Assembly: GCF_002298975.1 (NCBI RefSeq) | Contig: NZ_DBMV01000021.1 | Location: 346,147 to 410,146, forward strand | Source of the DNA: Ralstonia sp. UBA689 | GTDB lineage: Bacteria > Pseudomonadota > Gammaproteobacteria > Burkholderiales > Burkholderiaceae | Direction: 5' to 3' | DNA length: 64,000 nt | Part shown: one piece after another, positions 55,744 through 64,000 of the stretch | Numbering within the stretch: the stretch's first letter is position 1 | Layout of the letters: each line of letters begins with the position of its first letter | The notes under the pieces: model-generated | What the model saw: the letters and a program-made list of their open reading frames with translations, nothing else | Databases searched by the model: none | What the model was told of the DNA's origin: nothing | Translations under genes and position numbers: made by a program

Positions 55744-57624
55744 GTGAGTATCACCAGCCAGCCAACCGCCATCGCCATGCCCGAGCAGCGCATTGTGCAG
55801 GTGCAAGACCTGAGCGTGCGCTTTGCCACGTCCGAGCGCGTCGTCGATGCGGTGCGCAACCTTTCGTTCCATGTGGATCGCGGTGAGACGCTGGCGGTGG
55901 TGGGCGAATCCGGCTCGGGCAAGTCCGTTACGTCGCTGGCGCTGATGCGGCTGGTGGAGCACGGTGGCGGCAAGATCGTCAGCGGCCACATGCATTTGCG
56001 CCGCCGCAATGGCGAGGTGCTGGACTTGGTGAATGCCAGCCCGGCCGCCATGCGCAGTGTGCGCGGCGCCGACATTGCGATGATCTTCCAGGAGCCGATG
56101 ACCTCGCTCAACCCGGTGTTCACCGTAGGCGAGCAGATTGCCGAGTCGATCCGGCTGCACCAAGGCAAGTCGCATAGCCAGGCCAAGGCCGAGGCGCTGC
56201 GCATGCTGGAGCTGGTGCGCATTCCGGAAGCGCGCCGGGTCCTGGAGCGCTATCCCCACCAACTGTCGGGTGGCATGCGCCAGCGCGTGATGATTGCCAT
56301 GGCGCTGTCGTGCCGCCCGTCGCTGCTGATCGCCGACGAGCCGACCACCGCGCTCGACGTGACCATCCAGGCGGAAATCCTGCAACTGATCCGCGCCCTG
56401 CAGCAGGAGCTGCAGATGGCCGTGGTGTTCATCACGCATGACATGGGCGTGGTGGCCGAAGTGGCCGACCGCGTGCTCGTCATGTACAAGGGCGACCGCG
56501 TGGAAGAGGGGCCATCGGCCACCGTGTTTGCGCAGCCGGCGCATCCGTACACGCGCGCGCTGCTGTCGGCAGTGCCGCGCCTGGGTTCGATGCAGGGCAC
56601 CGATGGCCCGGCGCGTTTTCCGCTGTTGCGGGTGGATGGCACGTCCGCCGTGGTCGATACGACACCGCAACCGGCTGCGTCGCATGATGTTCAACCCATT
56701 TTGCGTGTGCGTGATCTCGTCACGCGCTTTGACGTGCCCACGGGCATCTTCGGCCGCGTCACGCGCCGGGTGCATGCGGTGGAGCAGGTCAGTTTCGATC
56801 TCTACCCTGGTGAGACGCTGGCGCTGGTCGGTGAATCGGGCTGCGGCAAGTCGACGACGGGACGGTCGCTCTTGCGTCTGGTGGACAGCCAGAGCGGCAG
56901 CATCGAATTTGCCGGCCAGAACATCGGCGAGTTGAAGGGGCCCGCGCTCCAGACGCTGCGCCGGAATATCCAGTTCATCTTCCAGGACCCATTCGCCTCG
57001 CTGGACCCGCGCGTGCCGGTCGGCTACTCCATCATGGAGCCGCTGCTGGTGCACAAGGTGGCCTCCGGCAAAGAGGCGCAGCAACGCGTGGAATGGCTGC
57101 TCGACAAGGTGGGCCTGCAGGCCGCGCATGCGTCGCGCTATCCACATGAATTCTCGGGCGGGCAGCGCCAGCGCATCTGCATTGCGCGTGCGTTGGCACT
57201 GAACCCGAAGGTGGTGATTGCCGATGAGTCGGTGTCCGCGCTGGACGTGTCGATCCAGGCGCAGATCGTCAACCTGATGCTCGACCTGCAGAAGGAGTTT
57301 GGCGTTGCGTTCCTGTTCATCTCGCATGACATGGCGGTGGTGGAGCGCATCAGCCATCGCGTGGCCGTGATGTACCTCGGCCAGATCGTCGAGATCGGCC
57401 CGCGCCGCGCGATCTTCGAAAACCCGCAGCATCCGTACACGAAGAAGCTGATGTCGGCGGTGCCGATTGCGGACCCGGCGCGCCGGCACCTGAAACGCGA
57501 GCTGTCCACGCACGAGATTCCAAGCCCGATTCGCGCCATCGACGACATGCCGGTGGTTCAGCCCTTGGTGCAAGTGGCGCCAGACCACTTTGTTGCCCGC
57601 CATTCCATCGGCGGCGCGTATTGA
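55744..57624 (+). CDS. gsiA: Peptide/glutathione ABC transporter ATP-binding protein GsiA
   Basis: 626 residues from GTG 55744 (AGGAGAG upstream); ATG 55777 is an alternative. Two fused ATPase domains: GESGSGKSV near residue 56 and GESGCGKST near 361, each with its signature (LSGGMRQRVMIAMAL, FSGGQRQRICIARAL) and the oligopeptide C-terminal motif PYTRAL/PYTKKL. This fusion is diagnostic of GsiA. Energises the importer encoded by gsiBCD. Confidence 0.93.
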   Translation: MSITSQPTAIAMPEQRIVQVQDLSVRFATSERVVDAVRNLSFHVDRGETLAVVGESGSGKSVTSLALMRLVEHGGGKIVSGHMHLRRRNGEVLDLVNASPAAMRSVRGADIAMIFQEPMTSLNPVFTVGEQIAESIRLHQGKSHSQAKAEALRMLELVRIPEARRVLERYPHQLSGGMRQRVMIAMALSCRPSLLIADEPTTALDVTIQAEILQLIRALQQELQMAVVFITHDMGVVAEVADRVLVMYKGDRVEEGPSATVFAQPAHPYTRALLSAVPRLGSMQGTDGPARFPLLRVDGTSAVVDTTPQPAASHDVQPILRVRDLVTRFDVPTGIFGRVTRRVHAVEQVSFDLYPGETLALVGESGCGKSTTGRSLLRLVDSQSGSIEFAGQNIGELKGPALQTLRRNIQFIFQDPFASLDPRVPVGYSIMEPLLVHKVASGKEAQQRVEWLLDKVGLQAAHASRYPHEFSGGQRQRICIARALALNPKVVIADESVSALDVSIQAQIVNLMLDLQKEFGVAFLFISHDMAVVERISHRVAVMYLGQIVEIGPRRAIFENPQHPYTKKLMSAVPIADPARRHLKRELSTHEIPSPIRAIDDMPVVQPLVQVAPDHFVARHSIGGAY

Positions 57625-57662
57625 ACGCTGTGAAGTCACACACTTTCTTGAGGAGGAAGGAC

Positions 57663-59216
57663 ATGTTCAACCGATTTGCTTTCGCCCCGCGCGCAGCCAT
57701 GGTTGCCAGTGGCCTGGCGCTGGCCGCAATCACCATGCCGGCTTTCGCCGCGAAGGATGCCGTGATGGCGGTCTATTCGACCTTCACCACGATGGACCCG
57801 TACGACGCCAACGACACGCTGTCGTTCAGCGCCGCCAAGTCGTTCTATCAGGGCCTGTTCGGCTTCGACAAGGACATGAAGCTCGTCAACGTGCTGTGCG
57901 ACAGCTACGAGGTGAGCAAGGACGGCCTGGTCTACACGTTCAAGCTGCACAAGGGCGTGAAGTTTCATGACGGCACCACGTTCGATGCCAACGCCGTCAA
58001 GGCCAACCTGGACCGCGTGACCGACCCGGCTAACAAGCTCAAGCGTTACACGCTGTTCAACCGCGTCGCCAAGACCGAAGTGGTGGACCCGACCACCGCA
58101 CGCGTCACGCTCAAGGAGCCGTTCTCGCCGTTTATCAACGTGCTGGCGCATCCGTCGGCCGCCATGATCTCGCCCACCGCGCTGAAGAAGTACGGCAAGG
58201 ACATCGCCTTCCACCCGGTCGGCACCGGCCCGTTCGAGTTTGTCGAGTGGAAGCAGACCGACTACCTGAAGGGCAAGAAATTCGACGGTTTCTGGAAGCA
58301 CGGCCTGCCCAAGATCGACACCATCACCTGGAAGCCGGTGGTGGACAACAACACGCGCGCCACCGTCATGCAGACGGGCGAAGCGGATTTCGCGTTCACG
58401 ATCCCCTTCGAGCAGGCCACCGTGCTCAAGAGCAGCCCGAAGGTTGACCTGATTGCCGCGCCGTCGATCATCCAGCGCTATGTCAGCTTCAACACGCACG
58501 TGAAGCCATTCGACAACCCGAAGGTGCGCCAGGCCATCAACTACGCCATCAACAAAGACGCGCTCACCAAGGTTGCGTTCGCCGGTTACGCCGTGCCCGC
58601 GGAGGGTGTGGTGCCGCCGGGCGTGGACTATTCCGTCAAGCTGGGCCCGTGGCCGTATAACCCGGCCAAGGCGCGCGAGTTGCTGAAGGAAGCGGGCTAT
58701 CCGAATGGCTTCGAGACGCAACTGTGGTCGGCCTACAACCACACCACGGCGCAGAAGATCATCCAGTTCGTGCAGCAGCAACTGGCGCAAGTCGGCATCA
58801 AGGCGCAGGTGCAGGCGCTGGAAGCCGGTCAGCGCGTCGAGCGCGTGGAAAGCGTGCAAAAACCCGAGGACGCCGGCGTGCGCATGTACTACGCGGGCTG
58901 GTCGTCGTCGACGGGTGAATCGGATTGGGCACTGCGTCCGCTGCTGGCGTCCGAAGCCATGCCGCCCAAGTCGTTCAACACGGCGTACTACAAGAACGAC
59001 CAAGTTGATGCCGACATTGCCGGCGCCCTGCGCACGACCGATCGCACTGAGAAGAGCAAGCTCTACACCGACGCGCAGAAGCGCATCTGGGAAGACGCAC
59101 CGTGGGCCTTCCTGGTGACGGAGAAGATCGTCTACGCGCGCAACAAGCGCCTGTCGGGTGCATACGTGGCGCCGGACGGCTCGTTCAGCTTCGACGACAT
59201 CGACATCAAGCAGTAA
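57663..59216 (+). CDS. gsiB: Peptide/glutathione ABC transporter substrate-binding protein GsiB
   Basis: 517 residues from ATG 57663, with a very strong GAGGAGGAAGG site. Sec signal peptide ending AFAAKD. SBP family 5 (oligopeptide type): TFTTMDPYDANDTLSFS, VGTGPFEFVEWKQTDYLKG and RQAINYAINKDALTKVAF. Periplasmic binder. A hairpin between it and gsiC suggests that it is made in excess over the permeases. Confidence 0.92.
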   Translation: MFNRFAFAPRAAMVASGLALAAITMPAFAAKDAVMAVYSTFTTMDPYDANDTLSFSAAKSFYQGLFGFDKDMKLVNVLCDSYEVSKDGLVYTFKLHKGVKFHDGTTFDANAVKANLDRVTDPANKLKRYTLFNRVAKTEVVDPTTARVTLKEPFSPFINVLAHPSAAMISPTALKKYGKDIAFHPVGTGPFEFVEWKQTDYLKGKKFDGFWKHGLPKIDTITWKPVVDNNTRATVMQTGEADFAFTIPFEQATVLKSSPKVDLIAAPSIIQRYVSFNTHVKPFDNPKVRQAINYAINKDALTKVAFAGYAVPAEGVVPPGVDYSVKLGPWPYNPAKARELLKEAGYPNGFETQLWSAYNHTTAQKIIQFVQQQLAQVGIKAQVQALEAGQRVERVESVQKPEDAGVRMYYAGWSSSTGESDWALRPLLASEAMPPKSFNTAYYKNDQVDADIAGALRTTDRTEKSKLYTDAQKRIWEDAPWAFLVTEKIVYARNKRLSGAYVAPDGSFSFDDIDIKQ

Positions 59217-59232
59217 GCCTCAATGCTGTACC

Positions 59233-59257
59233 GGCCCGCGCGGCGCCTGCGCGGGCC
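59233..59257 (+). other. Intra-operon hairpin between gsiB and gsiC
   Basis: Nine-bp GC stem GGCCCGCGC with its complement at 59249-59257 and a 7-base loop, no T run. Typical of a 3-prime stabiliser that raises the amount of binding-protein mRNA relative to permease mRNA. Confidence 0.6.
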
Positions 59258-59286
59258 ATTGAATCTCCGCCTGCGGTGGATTTGCC

Positions 59287-60210
59287 ATGCTGAACTACTT
59301 CCTAAAACGTGTGCTGGGCGTGATCCCGACACTGCTGATTGTGGCGGTGTTGGTGTTTCTGTTCGTGCACCTGTTGCCGGGCGACCCGGCGCGCCTGGCC
59401 GCCGGCCCCGAGGCCGATGACGTGACCGTTGACCTGGTCCGCAAGGACCTGGGTCTGGACAAGCCGATGCACGAGCAGTTCGTGCGCTTCTTCGCCAACG
59501 CCGCGCGCGGCGAGTTCGGCAACTCCATCCGCACCAAGCGCCCGGTGAGCGAAGAGATCGGCGATCGTTTCTGGCCCACGCTCAATCTGACGATTGCCAG
59601 CATGGTGTGGGCGGTGATCTTCGGCATGGCCATCGGCATTGTTTCCGCCGTGTGGCGCAACAAATGGCCGGACCGCCTGGGCATGACGCTCGCGGTGTCG
59701 GGCATTTCGTTTCCGGCCTTCGCGCTCGGCATGCTGCTGATGGAAGTGTTCTCGGTGCAGCTCGGCTGGCTGCCGTCCATCGGCGCCGATAGCTGGAAGC
59801 ACTACATCCTGCCTTCGCTCACGCTGGGCGCTGCGGTGGCTGCCGTGATGGCGCGCTTTACCCGTGCCTCGTTTGTCGAAGTGCTGCAGGAAGACTTCGT
59901 GCGCACCGCCCGCGCCAAGGGCGTGCGCGAGACGGTGGTGGTCATCAAGCATTGCCTGCGCAACGCGATGATCCCGGTAGTGACCATGATGGGCCTGCAG
60001 TTCGGCTTCCTGCTGGGCGGCTCGATCGTGGTGGAGAAGGTGTTCAACTGGCCAGGCCTCGGGCGCCTGCTGGTGGATGCGGTGGAGATGCGCGATTACC
60101 CGGTCATCCAGGCTGAGGTGCTGCTGTTCTCGCTGGAATTCATCCTGATCAACCTGGTGGTGGACGTGCTGTACACCGTGATCAACCCGACCATCCGCTA
60201 CAAGAAATAA
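59287..60210 (+). CDS. gsiC: Peptide/glutathione ABC transporter permease GsiC
   Basis: 307 residues. Starts MLNYFLKRVLGVIPTLLIVA with HLLPGDPA, the N-terminal mark of DppB/GsiC permeases, and the EAA loop VRTARAKGVRETVVVIKHCLRNAMIPVV. Inner-membrane channel half. Confidence 0.93.
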   Translation: MLNYFLKRVLGVIPTLLIVAVLVFLFVHLLPGDPARLAAGPEADDVTVDLVRKDLGLDKPMHEQFVRFFANAARGEFGNSIRTKRPVSEEIGDRFWPTLNLTIASMVWAVIFGMAIGIVSAVWRNKWPDRLGMTLAVSGISFPAFALGMLLMEVFSVQLGWLPSIGADSWKHYILPSLTLGAAVAAVMARFTRASFVEVLQEDFVRTARAKGVRETVVVIKHCLRNAMIPVVTMMGLQFGFLLGGSIVVEKVFNWPGLGRLLVDAVEMRDYPVIQAEVLLFSLEFILINLVVDVLYTVINPTIRYKK

Positions 60211-60220
60211 AGAGGCCGTC

Positions 60221-61120
60221 ATGACACAAGCCGCAAGCCCCGCAGTCATGCCACAAGCCGCAAGCGAACCCGTCCGCACGCCGTGGAGCGAGTTCTGGCG
60301 CAAGTTCCGCAAGCAGCATCTGGCGATGGGCGCCGGTGTGTTCGTGATCGCGCTGGTGGTGATCGCCATCTTGGCGCCGCACATCGTGCCGTTCGACCCG
60401 GAAAACTATTTCGACTACGACGCGCTCAACGCGGGCCCATCGGCGCAGCATTGGTTCGGCGTCGATTCGCTCGGCCGTGACATCTTCAGCCGCATCCTGA
60501 TGGGCACGCGCATCTCGCTCGAAGCGGGCTTCGTGTCGGTCATCATCGGCGCAATCGTGGGCACCGTGCTCGGCCTGCTCGCCGGTTACTACGAAGGCTG
60601 GTGGGACCGCATCGTCATGCGCATCTCCGACGTGCTGTTCGCCTTCCCGGGCATCCTGCTGGCCATCGGCATTGTGGCCATCCTGGGCAACGGCATGATG
60701 AACGTGGTGTTTGCCGTGGCGGTGTTCAGCATCCCGGCGTTTGCGCGGCTGGTGCGCGGCAATGCGCTCATGCTCAAGCACCTGACGTATGTGGAAGCTG
60801 CGCGCAGCATCGGCGCGTCGGACTGGACCATCATCATGCGGCACATCCTGCCGGGCACGATCTCGTCCATCGTCGTGTACTTCTCGATGCGGATCGGCAC
60901 CTCGATCATCACTGCCGCCAGCCTCTCGTTCCTGGGCCTGGGCGCGCAGCCGCCCACGCCGGAGTGGGGCGCGATGCTCAACGAAGCCCGCGCCGACATG
61001 GTGACGGCACCGCACGTGGCGATCTTCCCGAGCCTCGCCATCTTTCTGACCGTGCTGGCGTTCAACCTGCTGGGCGACGGCCTGCGCGACGCGCTGGACC
61101 CGAAGATCGACCGCCGCTGA
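60221..61120 (+). CDS. gsiD: Peptide/glutathione ABC transporter permease GsiD
   Basis: 299 residues. DppC/GsiD family with HWFGVDSLGRDIFSRILMGTRISL, the EAA loop YVEAARSIGASDWTIIMRHILPG and the ending FNLLGDGLRDALDPK. Other half of the channel. Its stop is one base before the next start. Confidence 0.93.
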   Translation: MTQAASPAVMPQAASEPVRTPWSEFWRKFRKQHLAMGAGVFVIALVVIAILAPHIVPFDPENYFDYDALNAGPSAQHWFGVDSLGRDIFSRILMGTRISLEAGFVSVIIGAIVGTVLGLLAGYYEGWWDRIVMRISDVLFAFPGILLAIGIVAILGNGMMNVVFAVAVFSIPAFARLVRGNALMLKHLTYVEAARSIGASDWTIIMRHILPGTISSIVVYFSMRIGTSIITAASLSFLGLGAQPPTPEWGAMLNEARADMVTAPHVAIFPSLAIFLTVLAFNLLGDGLRDALDPKIDRR

Positions 61121-61121
61121 G

Positions 61122-62150
61122 ATGTCGAGCCTCGCCATTCCACACATCGGCGCGCTGCCGGCCGGTGCGAGCAACAGCATCACCGACGTTGCTGGTGTGA
61201 CCGTCGGTCACGCCACGCTTGCCGGTGGCGATATCCAGACGGGCGTGACCGTGGTACGCCCGCACGCTGGCGACCCATTCCGCGACAAGGTGCCGGCCGC
61301 CTGCGCCGTGCTCAACGGCTTCGGCAAGAGCGCCGGGCTGGTGCAAGTCGCAGAGCTTGGCGTGCTGGAGACGCCGATTGCGCTGACCAACACGTTTGCC
61401 GTCGGGGCGGTGGCACAGGCGCAGATTGTCCAGGCCGTTGAAGCCAATCCGCAGATCGGCCGTGCATGGTCGACCGTCAATCCGCTCGTGTTCGAGTGCA
61501 ACGACGGTTACCTGAACGATCTGCAGGCCTTTGCAGTGGGTGATGTGCACTACAACGCCGCGTATGCGGCGGCGGACGTGGAGTTTGCGCAGGGCGCGGT
61601 TGGTGCCGGGCGGGGCATGTCGTCGTTCGGCGTGAAGGGCGGGATCGGCTCAGCCTCGCGCGTGGTGACGTTGGCCGATGGCACACAGCGCACGGTGGGG
61701 GCGTTGGTGCTGTCCAACTTTGGCGTGACGCAGAACCTGACGCTTGCCGGCAAGCACATCGGCCCCGAACTTGCTCGCGCGATTGCAGCTGCGGCGCCCG
61801 AGCCGGAGAAAGGCTCGATCATCATGCTGCTGGCCACCGACGCGCCGCTCGACGCGCGCCAGTTGCGCCGCCTTGCCCTGCGCGCGGGCGCGGGCCTGGC
61901 ACGCACCGGCTCCGTATTCGGCCATGGCAGCGGGGATATCGCGCTGGCATTCTCGACCGCCTACACCGTGCCGCACGAGGGCACACGCGCCATGCCCGCC
62001 ATTGCCATGACGCACGAAGCGCACCTTGACCCGCTGTTCCAGGCCGCTGCCGACGGCGTCGAGCAGGCCATCGTGCATGCACTCTTTCACGCGGAAACCG
62101 TCACGGGCCGCGATGGTCACACACGCCGTGCCCTCACTGATCTGCTGTAA
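61122..62150 (+). CDS. P1 family (S58, DmpA-type) aminopeptidase
   Basis: 342 residues. Ntn-type self-cleaving peptidase; early SITDVAGVTVGHATL, then NDGYLND, and the candidate nucleophile Ser198 in GALVLSNFG. DmpA-type enzymes release N-terminal L- or D-residues and beta-amino acids from peptides. Placed in the importer operon, it would process the imported peptides in the cytoplasm. Confidence 0.88.
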   Translation: MSSLAIPHIGALPAGASNSITDVAGVTVGHATLAGGDIQTGVTVVRPHAGDPFRDKVPAACAVLNGFGKSAGLVQVAELGVLETPIALTNTFAVGAVAQAQIVQAVEANPQIGRAWSTVNPLVFECNDGYLNDLQAFAVGDVHYNAAYAAADVEFAQGAVGAGRGMSSFGVKGGIGSASRVVTLADGTQRTVGALVLSNFGVTQNLTLAGKHIGPELARAIAAAAPEPEKGSIIMLLATDAPLDARQLRRLALRAGAGLARTGSVFGHGSGDIALAFSTAYTVPHEGTRAMPAIAMTHEAHLDPLFQAAADGVEQAIVHALFHAETVTGRDGHTRRALTDLL

Positions 62151-62153
62151 CCC

Positions 62154-62969
62154 ATGCGTATCCTGATTTCCGCCGACATCGAAGGCGTGGCTAACGTCTT
62201 TCACACCGAGCAGACGCGTGCCGGCAACCCCGAATACGAACGCGCCCGCCGCTGGATGACCGCCGAGGCCGACGCCGCCGTGCGCGGTGCCTTCGATGGC
62301 GGCGCCACGGAAGTGCTCGTCAACGATTCGCACGGCGGTTTCCGCAACCTCATCCCCGATTCCATGGACCGTCGCGCACGCTTCGTGCTCGGCAAGCCGC
62401 GTTACCTCAGCATGATGGCCGGCGTGGACGGCTGCGATGCCGTCTGCATGATCGGCTACCACGCGCGCGCCGGTAGCCGCGGCGTACTGGCCCACACCAT
62501 TAACAGCTTCGCGTTTGCGCGCGTGTGGTTCAACGAGCAGGAACTGGGTGAGGCCGGCATCTACGGCGCCCTGGCCGGCGAGCGCGGCGTGCCGGTTGCC
62601 GTTGCCAGCGGCGACGATGTGTTCATCAGGGAAACGAAGCCGCTGCTGCCGCACACCACGTTTGTCGAGACCAAGCAGGCCGACGGGCAGAGCGCGGGGA
62701 CATCGCTTTCGCCAAAGCAGTCGTGCGAGGCCATCTACGCGGCGGTGAAGGCAGCGGTACAGCGCGGGCACTTCAGCATGCCGCTGCGCATCCAGGCCCC
62801 GATCGTGTGCCGCCTGCAAACGCAAACGCCCGCGCTGGCCGATCTGTTCTGCCAGTGGCCTGCCTTGGAACGCATAGACGGCACGATGCTGCGCTTTGCG
62901 GCCGATTCCGTCGAGCACGCCGTGCGCATGTTGAACAGCCTGTCCGCCATGTCCGCGATGCTGCGCTAA
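62154..62969 (+). CDS. dppA: D-aminopeptidase DppA-type (M55 family)
   Basis: 271 residues. Metal ligands Asp8 and Glu10 in ISADIEGV, then VNDSHGGFRNL, MIGYHARAGSRGVLAHT and SGDDVF, as in Bacillus DppA, a zinc D-aminopeptidase that cuts D-Ala-D-Ala. Last gene of the operon, four bases after the DmpA-type gene. It suggests that peptidoglycan-derived or D-residue peptides are among the substrates. Confidence 0.9.
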   Translation: MRILISADIEGVANVFHTEQTRAGNPEYERARRWMTAEADAAVRGAFDGGATEVLVNDSHGGFRNLIPDSMDRRARFVLGKPRYLSMMAGVDGCDAVCMIGYHARAGSRGVLAHTINSFAFARVWFNEQELGEAGIYGALAGERGVPVAVASGDDVFIRETKPLLPHTTFVETKQADGQSAGTSLSPKQSCEAIYAAVKAAVQRGHFSMPLRIQAPIVCRLQTQTPALADLFCQWPALERIDGTMLRFAADSVEHAVRMLNSLSAMSAMLR

Positions 62970-63037
62970 GCGTCGAAACCACGCACGCTCAGTAGCTCCA
63001 ACACTCGCACTCAGACGGTGTGGCCGTACCTGCCCTA

Positions 63038-63150
63038 GATGGCGCCTTGAATTTTTGTAAGCGGGCGGAAAAAGGACGGGGAACTGTCTGAGCGAAGCGA
63101 GTTTTCCCCGTCTCCGCCTGGTTACAGAAATTCAAGGGGAAGTCGCCATC
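63038..63150. repeat. 113-base imperfect palindrome
   Basis: Outer arms GATGGCG (63038) with CGCCATC (63144), then CCTTGAATTT with AAATTCAAGG, TGTAA with TTACA, and an inner hairpin GACGGGGAA (63075) with TTCCCCGTC (63104). It has the form of an extragenic palindromic element or a long bidirectional hairpin downstream of dppA. Confidence 0.6.
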
Positions 63151-63169
63151 TCGGGCGCGCCTTTCTTTG

Positions 63170-63202
63170 CCTACCTTTCTTTGGCAAGACAAAGAAAGTA
63201 GG
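63170..63202. repeat. Second hairpin CTTTCTTTG/CAAAGAAAG
   Basis: CCTACCTTTCTTTG pairs with CAAAGAAAGTAGG around GCAAGA, with one bulged base. It directly follows the 113-base palindrome; the two together look like one composite repeat. Remaining sequence to 63305 has nothing else recognisable apart from an AAGGAG ribosome site. Confidence 0.55.
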
Positions 63203-63305
63203 TCGGCCCCGGCAGGGGACGAAACAAGGGATGCACCCGCAGCACATTGCACAGCCCGCCGCGCAGCGTCAAACTTCAGGCATGAAATTCCCGAAGGAGA
63301 AAACC

Positions 63306-63683
63306 ATGCCCCGCGCGCTCACACTCGCCACGCTGCTGTGTGCGCTTGCCCTGACGGCCTGCGACCGCCGCCCGCCGCCATCCAGCCCGCCGACACCCCA
63401 GACTTCACAGGCGTCGCCGTCCTCGCGTGCCGCCCAGTCGGCCGCAGCCCTCTCCAAGGCCGCCGCCGAATTCAAGTGCCCGTCGCCGTCCGGCCGCTTC
63501 CTCGTTGACGATGGCACCAACCGAGGCCCCAACCAGCCCGTGCGGACCAACTGCACACGAGCCTACGCCACCTGCGACGCCCAATCACGGGCCGTCCTCG
63601 ACCACTGCCCGAGCGGCCAGGTGTTCGACAAGCGCTTCTCCATGTGCGTCGTGAAAGACGCGTGTGACGAGGTGGTTTCCTGA
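63306..63683 (+). CDS. Small lipoprotein with a peritrophin-A-like (CBM14) cysteine pattern
   Basis: 125 residues from ATG 63306 (AAGGAG upstream). Lipobox LTAC at residues 16-19, so a lipoprotein. A Pro/Ser/Ala-rich spacer follows, then six cysteines at 58, 83, 90, 101, 114 and 120; spacings 24, 6, 10, 12 and 5 resemble the chitin-binding peritrophin-A domain, with the first spacing longer than usual, and CPSGQVFDKRFSMC is a close match to that family. Possible role: surface binding to chitin or another polymer. Inference from the pattern only. Confidence 0.7.
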   Translation: MPRALTLATLLCALALTACDRRPPPSSPPTPQTSQASPSSRAAQSAAALSKAAAEFKCPSPSGRFLVDDGTNRGPNQPVRTNCTRAYATCDAQSRAVLDHCPSGQVFDKRFSMCVVKDACDEVVS

Positions 63684-63733
63684 CGCTGTTGCAGGCGCGG
63701 TTTCAATGCTTTGCACTCGGCGCGCCAGGCCCG

Positions 63734-63970
63734 GAACTCGAAGCGCCGAGAAAAAAGCCTCGCGCGCCGAGCTCTGAACTCGGAATGCCGAGAAAAAAGC
63801 CTCGCGCGCCGAGCTCCGAACTCGGAATGTCGAGAAAAAAGCCTCGCGCGCCGACCTCTGAACTCGGAACGGCGAGAAAAAAGCCTCACACGCCGAGCTC
63901 TGAACTCGGAATGCCGAGAAAAAAGCCTCACGCGCCGAGTTTCGAACTCGGAACGCCGAGATGAAAGCCT
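63734..63970. repeat. 42-base tandem repeat, about 5.5 copies
   Basis: GAACTCG recurs at 63734, 63776, 63818, 63860, 63902 and 63944, exactly 42 bases apart. Each unit contains CTCGG-4-CCGAG followed by AAAAAAGCCT and a GCGCGCCGAG segment. 42 is a multiple of three, so both strands give 14-residue repeats, but no ribosome site or family supports a protein. Continues to near the window end; the last copy is degenerate. Confidence 0.9.
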
Positions 63971-64000
63971 GACCTGCAGGGAGTGTCAGGATTTCCGTGT

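Noticed and set aside
55639..57639. 666-residue minus-strand frame opposite gsiA
   Set aside because: Shadow of gsiA codon use; no domain character.
63563..63964. Proteins of 91 and 122 residues across the tandem repeat on both strands
   Set aside because: Open frames are expected because 42 is a multiple of three; neither has a ribosome site and the content is purely repetitive.

Overview
The window reads as the chromosome of a betaproteobacterium of the Burkholderiales, most probably Ralstonia (R. pickettii-like). This is an inference from the high GC content, the dense ATGA-coupled operons, the glyoxylate-shunt arrangement, the combined sulfate/sulfonate island, and an extracellular poly(3-hydroxybutyrate) depolymerase plus a 3HB-oligomer hydrolase of the types known from R. 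pickettii. No rRNA, tRNA, CRISPR array, insertion sequence or intact prophage was seen. Nearly all of the window is housekeeping or nutrient-scavenging chromosome; the unusual content sits in leaders and intergenic regions.

Layout. 1-6831: a branched-chain/aromatic-acid type ABC importer (binding protein cut by the window edge, LivG, LivF, LivH, LivM) with an acyl-CoA ligase and a double-hotdog hydratase. 6904-9072: 3HB-oligomer hydrolase. 9165-11876: clpB with a heat-shock type promoter and a strong terminator. 11920-13157: a tryptophanyl-tRNA synthetase behind a 17-residue leader peptide with tandem Trp codons. 13310-26034: a sulfur island, sbp - ssuE - ssuA - ssuA2 - ssuD - ssuC - ssuB - ssuF - degenerate EAL protein - hydrolase - cysT - cysW - cysA - cysB, with a coupled small ORF in front of ssuA and a terminator-like hairpin directly in front of cysT. 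26382-27860: secreted PHB depolymerase. 28018-30419: 2TM protein and a LytS/LytTR two-component pair. 30502-33159: TPP enzyme, RraA, gamma-glutamylcyclotransferase-like protein.

33166-33818 holds a structured leader that resembles the C4 antisense RNA of P1/P4-type phages, followed by two overlapping small ORFs and a terminator, with no phage genes around it. 34166-39664 carries aceA and aceB (glyoxylate shunt), with a universal stress protein, a LysR regulator and a haloacid dehalogenase between them. 39904-44454 includes a DUF1857-like protein, an MFS exporter, acyl-CoA-binding protein, and the tsaB-rimI-uracil-DNA glycosylase operon. 44464-53482 includes a broken two-helix membrane gene, lplT, alr, radA, dsbB, a DUF523 protein, a CoA-transferase and the ABC-F factor yheS.

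53734-62969 is one long operon for peptide use: RpiR regulator, isoaspartyl peptidase, GsiABCD-type peptide importer, DmpA-type aminopeptidase and DppA-type D-aminopeptidase. The right end holds a 113-bp imperfect palindrome, a lipoprotein with a peritrophin-like six-cysteine pattern, and a 42-bp tandem repeat (about 5.5 copies).

How the parts connect (inference): the sulfur genes import and desulfonate organosulfur compounds and import sulfate under CysB; the depolymerase and oligomer hydrolase degrade external PHB to 3-hydroxybutyrate, whose acetyl-CoA would be assimilated through aceA/aceB; the peptide operon recovers amino acids from unusual (isoaspartyl or D-residue) peptides.
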